A DNA stretch of 64,000 nt from Magallana angulata (lineage: Eukaryota > Mollusca > Bivalvia > Ostreida > Ostreidae). This document shows positions 10,124 to 20,823 of the stretch, one piece after another; positions within the stretch are counted from its first letter, which is position 1; every line of letters starts with the position of its first letter. The notes beneath the pieces were generated by a model. It was not told where the DNA came from, ran no database searches, and saw only the letters and a program-made list of their open reading frames with translations. The position numbers and the translations under genes are program-made. The stretch spans positions 38,370,801 through 38,434,800 of the forward strand of contig NC_069111.1 of assembly GCF_025612915.1 (NCBI RefSeq), in the 5' to 3' direction.

Positions 10124-13100
10124 TCAAGTCGAAATGTAGTCCATATTACAGACCACACCATTGCCTATATTGTCATCATTTGAGTTTGTTCTCTCCATTG
10201 CAATGTAGTCCTGGTTGTTGTGTGCCTCAACATGTACCTCGTTATTATTTTGATTATTTTCTTCTGTCGAAATACGAATTTTTCCATTGATTGAATTTAT
10301 TCCTTCTGTTGAAATGTAGTCTAAATTATTGTCGACCTCACAAAATCTTTTGCTTGAATGTGTTCTCTCCGATTCAGTTGCATACTCTGAAAACTGGTTC
10401 AGATCGTTTGCCGTGCAATAACTTGAGATGCTTTTTGTACTCAATCTTGCCCTTAGACTAAGCCCATCGTGGCAACAAGACGAATTATCTGACGCTGTTT
10501 CATCTGATATATTTTGGTTTAAGAACAATCTGGGAACAGCGCTTGTTGGTGTCAGTTCATTCGGTGACAAGTAACCCGGATCCGTTCCTGGATTTGAGCT
10601 ATATTCAACTCCATCTGTATGTTGTTTGTCATCAATGACCATCGTATTAATGTTGGAGATGAGGCTGAGTGGAGAGTTTGTATTTTCAATATTAACGTTA
10701 CCGTCGTAACCGTCCCTGTTTTGATCTGTGGAGGAGATACTAGGTTGGTCTACAACAACACTGCAAACGTAGGAATCAATCTCCTGTTGGGACACACTCG
10801 AAACTTCTGTACCTTCTGTGTGCTCATGGTCTTCTGAATTGATCGTCTGCATTGAGATCTGGTAAAAATTATTTAAAATCAGAATTAATCAAATAATTAT
10901 AATGTCAGTAATTATATTATCATTACACCTTTTAGATATATAATAGATACTTACATTGTTGTTAACTACATATTGACACTTTTCTTTGATACATTTTCTC
11001 CTGTAAATGTATTAAATATACTTGTAGTTCAATAAAAATATATCTAAATCTACTATTACAAAGTGCCGGTGGTTTCCATTATGCATGCGGGAAAGGAATT
11101 TATTTAAAGAAATCATGCATTTGAATTTGAAAATATAGGAAGAATTAATTCTTTATTTAGAAAATGACTGAGCAGATGTTTCAAGACTATGATAACATTG
11201 ACAGAAGAGATGTTTTAAAAAACGATCTTGTGTCCAAACCTTGAACATCCAAACATTAGGATAAACAGGATGACGATGCAAAAGGCACAGGCAGCAGAAA
11301 CAACAACAACAATAACACTTATATCTCCTGTGGTGGAAATATCATTAGAGTTGCTTTTTTCTACAAAAATAGATTTTTTGTTAGACATCAAGAGTTATTT
11401 TCAAGAGAATTATGTTGACAAAAATAGGATGACGGCAAAGATATATGAAGAGATTCAGACAAGTTGCACAAAACGAATCCTTAGAGTTGCATTGAAAAAT
11501 GCAACGTGACATTTCCCCGTATTTGATGAAACATTGCTCAATGGAATTTTGAAAGAGCATAACGTTGTCGTAGATTTTTTCAAAAATACTAATTTTAAAA
11601 GCTAGAATAAAAAGAGTTGTTAAGTCTTAAACAGGGTAGTTCATGTACAAGACCTAGTTGTGTTATGATTTAGGACAATGCAAATAGAACAAAATCGAAC
11701 ACAATTTAGATAAAACAACCACAAGTATCAATCAAAATAGCGATGTCTTTCCAATTTTCTGTAATAGAGTTGCAAATTCAGTTTATACATAACTATAGGT
11801 CGCCTCATTGCTATAATTCATGATTTGATGAATTCAGCTCCTAAATGTAAGTCAAAGCTTTGATAACAATTCTTTTGAAAAGACTTAAAGATATACATGT
11901 AGTTTTCTTATTACCATGTACAAAATTGGTATATATTAATTTACATGTCTTTCCCATTAAGGTGGAATAACACAACTGGAAAAAGCCACTCAAATTAGCA
12001 AGAATTTTTTGATAATGAAAGATATAATGATAAATAAACTGTAAAAATGTCAAATAAGCAAAACATTTGCAGTTTGGAGATAAAAAATGAATATCTATAA
12101 TAATTAATCCAGTAAAAAACAACAAAAGCCCCTGTGGGATTCGAACTCGGGATGTACGGATCACAAGTCCAACACTTTTTTTTTATCTTTTACAAGTCCG
12201 ACACTTTATCCACTCGGCAATGGAGCAAGTTTTATGTTTCAGTCTATAAAATCCTTTTAATAAAACGAAATGTCGTTTCGATCAGCGGTCAGCCTTTTTG
12301 TGGTGATGTGTTATTTCACTTTAAGACTTTCTTTAAAATCCGGGAAATGAACATAAGAAAATAATAACAGTAATACCTAAACACGTGTTCCAGTCTATGC
12401 CAGTGGTTTGGCCATTGGACCTGAACCATAATCCTACATGCAAGCTGCCATTGTGGCTTCCACTGTTGATAGGTACTATAGCAGTTGATTTGTTGAGAAC
12501 TTCGTTGGACCACTGAATGAAATTCTAATAAAAAAAAAATACATGTATTAATCGACAACTGTAAACAATGATTGGGTTTTTTTTAATTTTTTTACCTTTT
12601 ATCTCTGTAAATCATGCAAAAGGGTGATCAAAGAACAAAGATTTAATTACTTCTGATAAACAAGAACTAAGTCAAAATATACCTCACACTCCACATGCGA
12701 GTCCCGTTTATATCCAACACACCAGAAAAGTGTAACCTCACAACTGTTACCTCCACCTGTGCTCTCTGACACGGGGTAGCCCTGTTCTGTTAATTTCAGG
12801 TTCACGTGGCTTCCATTCCCTTTAACCACTGAACAAACTATGCGATTGAAGCACCCTGTATTAAGAGGGTTAATTACTGCATTATAAACATTGCCCTTTC
12901 TTTGCAATTTGTAAAAGTAACATGAAAAAGTCGTGATTTAATTAAAAAGAAACGGACACTTTTTATTAGCAGTCTTTTTATATGTAAGTCATACCACAAG
13001 CATGGTCCATTGCTCGAAAGGACGTTGTCTGCGTTGTTATTCCATTGGTGGTCACTCCATAGACATCTATGTGGAATTGCTGACAGTTTCTAGTTTTATT

Positions 13101-15757
13101 TAAACGGATTGTAGCGATTGGCGAATAAGGAACTTCAAGCTCGAAATATGTTTTCCTGTCTGATACATGTATCTTATACATCTTGATGACGTTGCCGAGA
13201 TCCTATAAAACATTACAAATGTTTTCATTTGACAATTAAAAAAAAACCATGTAGATGCCTTATTCAAACTGGCATGGCATTTCACAAAATATTTATCCAT
13301 ATTTTACCTTCCAGTACAAAATCAAACAGTAGAATCGCTCTTGACACGTGTACATTACGTAACCTTCTAGATCTGGACCAGCAAGCAGGCCACCAAGAGG
13401 AACTTTAATAACAAAGAACAGACACCCTTAACTACATGACATTGTAATATGTAATTATAAAGTAACTCATTACGTATGTCATCCTTTAACAGTAATCTAG
13501 TTACCTTCAAAAGGCGTGGTAAGTGTTACAAGCTGTTCATCGCTCCAAACTTCTGACCCAATCACCGTACACTTTACAGCGATGGTATAGTCGGTCACTT
13601 GTTGTAGGTGATTTAGTTCCACCGTGTATAAAGTATCGTTGTTACAACTCTATTTTACAAAAAAATCTGTTTTAATAGTCTTCTGAAAACATGCGACCAA
13701 AGGACGTAAACAAAATAAATATCGGAAAGCAATGAAATAAGAATGGTTTGATAAGACTGTTTCATGCATAAAAAAACGGAGCACTTTTGAATTTTTTCTC
13801 TCATGGTTACAAAATGTGGATAATTTTTTTAAAATCATAGACAGTTCTTATATCACATAAGAATCGTTAAAAACATTCACCAAATAGTAGACTTAGTACT
13901 CACTTGGAACCACAATAAAGACAAAAATCCATTAAAGTTGTAAGAGTTCTAGTACATGTGAAATAATTGGTTGAATACCACACTGAAACTTACCCGCGTG
14001 ATTATAACAGGAGAGCTCTGATTGGTTGTTACCTCACACTGTTTCATGCAATCACAGTTTTCGCTTACAGTTCCCAGAACTTCCCAAGCAAGGACCGGAC
14101 TTTTGCTCGAACTTTTTAGTCTTTGTACATTGGTTACGCGTAATTTAACTACAAAAACACACCAAAGAGAAATACCACTGCTTATTTTTAAAATAAATGT
14201 CAAATTAAATTATGTACATGTTTTTATTTTCAAAAACGAGTTTTCATTTACTCTGGACTAATCAAATAAAAATATACACGGTAGATCTCTAATGTCTCAA
14301 TAAATGTTAAAGTCATTCTAAAAAACATGATATATTTAATAGTATATTTACACGTATTGCATGATTAACTTATTTTTAATATTGGCCATTCATTTAACAT
14401 GGCGAATAATTCTAAGTATAAATTTTTAAAACAAACGTAACATAATCATTAATATACCATTCAAAGAGAGAAATGTACCTGATGAGCAATCAATGGTTTT
14501 ATGAATAATTCTGCTAGAAACTGAAGTTAACTTCCTTCCAGTTATTTTGAAATCTATCTGTTTTTGATCAAGGTATGATCTTGGACATACTGCTTTCAAC
14601 TTAACGTCAGAGCTATGCCTTGCTTGTACACAATTGGCCATAGGTGACAGTTCGGTACATGGAGTTGACACATTGCAGGCGTGGTCAATAACGTAATAGC
14701 CGAGATCTGAATTTACGCTGAAGAACAAAAAACAGAGAGAGAGAAACGTATACAATTAGGGTACACCTAGAAGTATATTTCAGCTGCTGAAATATCATAG
14801 GTTTACTCACATTGAAAAACCCCAACAGGTCGAATTTCTTCCGGTCCACTCGCAAATCAACGACTGATACAATTGATCATGATAACATTGTACATCGTCC
14901 GGCAACACTACTTTTTCTGGTGAAGATAAAACAAGGAATAATTTTTTGTCAATTGTGTTTCTACAGTTTTGGATTTTTGTCATTTAAATTGACAATATAT
15001 TATATTTTAAGTTTAGATATTGCACCATGGCAACGAAAGAAACATAAAGTTCCCAAATACATTTTGCAGTACACACCAATCTTAGGATAAATCTTTCAGG
15101 TGTGTTTTTTAAGGGGAGACAGTGTACGCATGTTGAAACTTTTTCCAGCGTTTGTTACTTTATGAGCAAACAATGAACAGATTTATTTTGGATATAATCA
15201 GTAAATAAAAAAGATATGTTTTAATATTTACTGCTTACATAAGTTTTACTAAATAATACTACTAGTAGTTAAAAAATAATTACCTTCTATGTAAGTTATT
15301 TGCCTGTGATCTTTACCATCTTTTGCACAAAAATAAGTTCCAATGTTGTCTGGTATTTTGATGTCTTGAACTCGAGTTTCTATTGTATTCGAGTTTAGTT
15401 TTGTAGTATTGAGTTTATGAGCTTCACCCGGTTTGTCACGTGATTTGAACAGAAATTCAGCACCACTCGTATCGTTTCCACTAAATATGCAACGGAGTAC
15501 CAAGTTATCGTGTTCTTGGTAGCAAATGGTGGATGGATAAATCTCAATGTCTATAAAGAAAAAATTCAATTGGATTTTATGTATCGATGGTTCAAATAAC
15601 AACTATCATGACTTTTGTTTACCATCGTATCAAAGTAAACTTAAAGATGATTTAATGAAACTATGCTCACCTAAGGAATGGAGACTTGAGAGCGCCCCTA
15701 TGGCAAGAAGAACAAACACACCTTGCATGATTTTCATGTTTATCATGCCTTTTACCG
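10124..15757 (-). CDS. gp130/Domeless-like class I cytokine receptor (Ig + 4 FN3 + TM)
   Basis: Thirteen coding exons, each with GT-AG borders, join in a single open frame of 826 codons: 15671-15746 (ATG at 15744-15746; exon begins 15757), 15284-15550, 14811-14916, 14479-14717, 13994-14148, 13505-13649, 13308-13402, 12995-13202, 12683-12855, 12377-12524, 11240-11327, 10955-11000, 10124-10858. Order: signal peptide (1-~24), Ig domain (26-114, LRCIF...TYFCAK), FN3-1 (115-229) whose start VQCYHDQLYQSLICEW matches the paired-Cys/Trp start of the cytokine-receptor module, FN3-2 (230-329) ending in VWSDEQ where WSxWS would lie, FN3-3 (330-430), FN3-4 (431-537), transmembrane helix (about 540-562), basic stop-transfer CSRRKCIKEK, and a 260-residue tail with ten tyrosines. 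Every between-domain intron is phase 1. It is likely a cell-surface receptor for a helical cytokine, signalling through JAK/STAT-type adaptors; no proline-rich Box 1 is evident, so this is inference. gp130 has five FN3 domains; this has four. Confidence 0.8.
11957..12324. mobile_element. TTAA-bounded element with tRNA-like segment, complete copy
   Basis: Both termini are present: TTAAGGTGGAATAACACAAC on the left and TGTGTTATTTCACTTTAA on the right, giving inverted ends bounded by TTAA. Inside, on the minus strand, is a tRNA-like block: GCCGAGTGGATAAAGTGTCG (A-box region) followed by a B-box GTTCGAATC (complement of 12138-12146), with an internal duplication of ACAAGTCCRACACTTT. It lies in the intron between the last extracellular exon and the transmembrane exon of the receptor gene. 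Confidence 0.65.
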
Positions 15758-16977
15758 CTGCAAAATAACACAACGTTTTGTAAGCAATGGAAGAGAAGCG
15801 AATATTTATTTGATTTTTTATTGACAACTAAAATATGCTACTATCTACAAACAAGATTGATAACGATAGCCCTTGAAAAGACAGAAAACAATTATACTAT
15901 GATGATGTTCTTTTTTTTTTTACTTTTCGCCATTTACTTTAATAAAAGGCATTTGATTTTTATGATAACAAGAAAAAAAAATAACAAGAGCGATCGCCTT
16001 AACTATTAACTAAGAACATAAAAAGGTATACAAAGGTGCATTTATCACAAGCAAATATGTCGCCAAAAAATGGAGCATATACATTTTATTTGTAATTGCT
16101 ATATCACTGTGAATCGTTATGTAAATCAGCGAATTTCATCACTTTTGGCCATTATGAAAATTCAATGGCGTTAGAAGTAGCTTCTTCCTGCAATGAATTC
16201 GGGCAAAGGGCTTCCAAACCAACTGTGATAAAAGCTCCTGAACTTTGACATCATTTTAGTGCAAACATCTTCACGTGTTTAAACACACATTAAACGACAG
16301 TTAATCAAACAAACAAAAAGAGGGTGAAGGGGGTGATTATAATCTAAACATAAGTACATAATAAATGTTTTTCAATGTAAAAATTAAGTGTAATTACCAG
16401 TTTAATCCGTTCGTTTTGTGTGCCTCTTGTTTTCCTTTATCTGTATTTGTTTATTTTAGATATCTTCCCAACACAGATTGCGTGTTGCTACAAGTGCGCC
16501 CTATATCTAGTATTCTAATGCTGTATAACAGCGGTGTAAACATCACCTTTTTTTGATAAATATCTAAATGTACATTTGTAATATGCATTTTTGTATATTT
16601 TGTTGGTTTTGGTTATCAATTATTTTGTTTTATCATCCGTTTGTCTACCCATATCTCTTCGTTTCATTTTTTTTCTTTGCAGCATGCACTTCTATTAAAA
16701 TTATCTTAAATGGTTTGGCAACGATTTGCTTCAATTTTTTACTTTTCTAATTTTGATATCTACAACAATTACCTAAGGTATTTCAAACAGTCAGTCTTAA
16801 TGCCAGTGCAGTTGTCAACTTGTAAGCGACAAATAGAGCTGACAATTACGTATTTGTTATGTAAACAAGGCTTGTGTCATGTTTTTCTATTGTCATCTAG
16901 GTAAGTGGATAGAAAAATCGTTATTTTAAAACAAAATAAGGAGTTAAAAATTAGAAGCTCATACATTTTGTTAATAC
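15758..16977. other. Upstream region of the receptor gene
   Basis: The receptor's first coding exon is preceded by a good acceptor (GTTATTTTGCAG, 15758-15769), so an untranslated exon should lie further right. I cannot place it. No other gene is recognised. The part around 16825-16975 looks like the left half of an old family-2 MITE interrupted by the copy at 16978. Confidence 0.4.
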
Positions 16978-17461
16978 TTAAAGGGGCATGGTCACGATTT
17001 TGGTCAAAAATTATTTTCATGTTTATTATGCTTCAGTAAGGCATTTTTAATAGGCAACCAAAATTTGAGTGTCATTTGTTAAGTTATAAGCAATTTACAG
17101 AGCTTAAATTCCTCCTATGTAAACAAAGCTTTTGTTTAAATTTTGAATGTTGAAGTGAAAATTCCAGTTTTAGACCTACAATGAACGTGTTAATCATTAG
17201 GAACTGCTTGTTTATGGTTAAAATGAAAAACAATATAGACAAATCATCTTGAAAAAGATTTTTTATATTGAACCTATGTAAACAAAAAAAGGGCACGAGC
17301 CTTGTTTACATGACGAAGAATTGTGAGCCCTGTATCTTGCTTAAAACTCATCGACGGGCACCCAAATTTCATTTGTTCATTAGAAATGCATTCATAAAGC
17401 ATTGTACATAATAAAAACAGAAAAATAAAATTTGACCAAAATCGTGACCATGCCCCTTTAA
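16978..17461. mobile_element. MITE, family 2, copy 2 (complete)
   Basis: Runs from TTAAAGGGGCATGGTCACGA to TCGTGACCATGCCCCTTTAA: a near-perfect terminal inverted repeat of at least 20 bp that includes TTAA on both sides. Total 484 bp, non-coding. It is the best preserved of the three copies in the window. Confidence 0.8.
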
Positions 17462-17544
17462 TTCACGATAGAAAAAAAAATAACGCAAAGCAAAGCTTTA
17501 ATCAGCATAAACAGTCGATAGATGTAAAGAAAAGCATGACACTA

Positions 17545-17707
17545 GTTTAGTTTACATACCTAAGAAATGTGAGCTCTGTAATTCGCTTATAACTTTAAAA
17601 CTGTATTGAAATTTTGGCTGACTATAACAAATACCTTAATCAAGCATTGTAAACATTTAGAATTGAAAAGTACAATTTGAAGGAAAAATCACTATTGTGC
17701 CACTTTA
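17545..17707. mobile_element. Diverged right half of a family-2 MITE
   Basis: Blocks GTGAGCTCTGTAATTCGCTTATAA, AAATTTTGGCTGACTAT and AAGCATTGTAAACAT (each at most 20 matched bases) line up in order with the right half of 16978-17461, ending CACTTTAA. It is much more diverged than the complete copy next to it. Confidence 0.5.
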
Positions 17708-19159
17708 ACCTCCTGCCACCTCTCGAAGTCTTCGGGGTTACTACCTTTTCCGTTACATTAAGAGCTCAATAAAAAACAGAAAATCTTTGATAATAAAAAT
17801 GTCTGTTGGCATGGCATTTGCTCTGTTGGCAAGTTCAATGCATTATTGCATCATCTTAAATGTGGCATCAGTTCACACCACCACAGTCACTGGAATAATT
17901 TGTTATCACTTTAATCTTTTTTATATATGATATAATTTTGAAGGGGGCAAATTTTGTGTGGGTTGGGGTTATGACAGAAACGACGCACTAACCATTTTTA
18001 TCGTGCATGTACATGTGCGCTTCATATTTTAAAACAGTTAAAGCATGGTTGTTTGGTATATAGAGTTAGAGTGCAATGGGTTCACAAGCATATCATTATG
18101 TGATTATAATTTCTGGCCTTCAGTTATCAATGTTCTTTCAAAACGTCTGTTTAATGTCAGATTATCTATCCAATATTGTTTACATAAATTGAACAATAAT
18201 CTAGAAAATCAATAATCTAAAAACAATAGTCTAGATTTCAATTACCTGACAAATACTAACGCGTAACATAGGACAAGACTATCAGATTTGCTTTTTATTA
18301 ACCATTTATTGAGTGAAAAAAGAAATATCTGAAAGACGATCATGTCATCACAATTATATATAGTCAATCTTGTATTTTTTTTCTATTCATTTTGATCGAG
18401 GCACCTTTTCATGAATACAGAATACAACTATAAGATTTACTTATTCCAATGTTCACAAGTATCGGTTACCAAATTAATGGCCATTTAAAAGGTGAAAATA
18501 TAATATTAAATTCATCTTTTAGTCCTAGAGTTATATAACGCAATGGAAAACAAATTGAATATCATAATTAGTATTGTATACAAAGCAATTAGTGTTTCGA
18601 CAGAAAGGAACAAAAACATATATGACTAAAATCACAAAATATGTTTTACAAAATATAAGTGCAGAATTTTGACATTATATTCCAATGATCAACTTCTCAA
18701 TTGTACCAGGAATTTACCTAAATTATTAAATTTTTATTTATTATTTCCACTAAGTGCCTCACTATCTATAACCCATAGGTTTATTGCATGATATTAACAA
18801 TTACTATATCTCATAATTCGTCGTAAAATTGTCATTTCAAAAAAAGATGAACTCGTCCCCTATATTATTTTGAGAACCCAAAACAAAGACCACAGACTTT
18901 TCAATACAGTATTAATTGTGCTTTTTTTTAGGCTTCAACGTGTGAAGAAGTTCTAAATTTTTAATATATATTCCCTATTATTATTAATAAGTGTATTGAG
19001 ATAAGATTGAATACATAAATGTCTATTAAATGTTGATATATAACACTTTATGGAACTTGAACAGGAAGACATTAGACATCTCTTGTAATTTTCAAATTGA
19101 TTAGTACTCAGAATATCAAATCATTTTAAGTTAATTTGTTTATACTTACTATTTTTTTT

Positions 19160-19385
19160 ACGAAAAATAAAGTGTGACTTTTCATTACTTGGTGCTTTAA
19201 GAAAACCCATTATTTTCACAAGTTAAGAGCATATAATTTATGTACATATGTGTCAAATATAAAATAGTGGAAATCCATTCTTCTATATTTGATTCATATG
19301 TACATATTCTTCTTTCTTACACTTGTGAAAATAAAAAGTGTTCATAAAGTACCAACTAATAAAAATACGCACTTTATTTTTTTGT
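19160..19385. repeat. Foldback palindrome (MITE-like)
   Basis: Arms of about 75-100 bp: AAAATAAAGTGTGACTTTTC near 19163 pairs with the AAAAATACGCACTTTATTTT region near 19362-19382; ATTATTTTCACAAGT pairs with ACTTGTGAAAATAA; TATGTACATATGTGTCAAAT pairs with ATTTGATTCATATGTACATA. No coding potential is seen. Confidence 0.7.
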
Positions 19386-20049
19386 AAAAAAAAATGTTTA
19401 TTTTTTTTTCTTTAAAGTGAGCATTGGATATTTCAAAAGGTACTTTATGACATTGTTCTGCAACGTGTTTTTGTTTTTAAAAAAAAATAGAATTCATTAA
19501 AGTTAAATAACATACCAAGCTGCTTTAATGCATTTGCATTGTACATATGTTGCTTATTCAGTAACCCTTATATACTGTAATTATCCTGCATTGTTAATGA
19601 ATGGGTTATCTTTCATGATGCAAACTGAATACAGCTGTGAACAGATTTTGCACACTACAGAATCGCTTCCAGTTCTACTTTGGAATATTGGCTAGGAATT
19701 GGTCCGTTGTACGAAGTAGATGAGCGTTTTGCATTTACATAATATCTAGATCTTTTAAGGTTAACGAGGAGAAAATTCCATACATTTATTTCAATGTCAC
19801 TGACATTATTTAAAAAAAAGGTGGTAAACGGCTGTTTTCTCTTTTATAGCAAAATCTCATTTCGGGGCAATATTTCATTTATCAGAGTATCGATACTTCT
19901 TCCTTTTTCCCCATAAAGTTTCAAATTACAGTCAGTCATTACTATGATGCACCTTAAAAACGAAACATAACAGTCAATAAAATCTAAGAATGTTCAATTC
20001 CTTTATCAAATTAAAGCGAACGTTTTAAGAACGTTCTAACAACGCATCG

Positions 20050-20051
<2 letters not shown>

Positions 20052-20101
<50 letters not shown>
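20052..20101. repeat. (GA)n microsatellite
   Basis: An uninterrupted run of about 25 AG units. It is followed by GATGCTG, as is the run at 31491-31534. Confidence 0.95.
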
Positions 20102-20103
<2 letters not shown>

Positions 20104-20823
20104 TGCTACATGTACAATGGTGTTATACTTCTCTTTGAAAGTTCAAAAATTAGTTAATTAATGATAAGCATCCCTTTATATTCTTTTCAAATTTTGATTA
20201 TTACTAAGTATATACACTTCAAAGGATCTACTGTAAAAATAGATAAAATATTAACGCCAACATTATCAGTGAATATATTAACCTTAGCGTAGGCAAAATT
20301 TTATTACAACCTTCTAAAAGCTATAAATTATTGATAATCATTTATTGTATTTGTATGTATAGCTGTCTTTACACAATGGAAGGATAATATTAAAGTCTGA
20401 GTCGTATGGTGTGAAAGCGTTTAGACTTATAATAAATAGATACATTTTCTGGAATATAAAGAATTATGGAATGAAATTTTTATATACTGTAGACTTTTAT
20501 AAATGCTAATATATAAGGATGTACAAAATACCTTCAATGCTAGGCACACTTATGGTTAAGAAATATGTTTTAAAATCGAGAGGTTACTGACTTTAACATT
20601 TTGTAAATGAACAATACAATATATAAATTGAAAAAAGCTATTCATTTAAAATATTTGTTTATAAAAAAGTCACATGATTTAACCGGTATACAAAACAAAA
20701 TTAACATATACAAGTCACAATATAAGCAATGAATATATATATTTACAAGAAATTGTTAATAAAATATACGGCGTCTAATGACATATATGACTGTCATATC
20801 TTACAAGGAACATTTCACTAATT

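Larger units (their letters stand above)
17708..20823. other. Intergenic DNA between receptor and GPCR genes
   Basis: No gene recognised. It holds a foldback palindrome (19160-19385) and a (GA)n microsatellite (20052-20101), listed separately. The final 800 bp probably include the 3' UTR of the GPCR gene, but no clear poly(A) signal was picked. Confidence 0.4.

Noticed and set aside
12120-12230. Possible functional tRNA gene
   Set aside because: The A and B boxes are present but an internal duplication and T-run break the cloverleaf; the block recurs inside a mobile element family.
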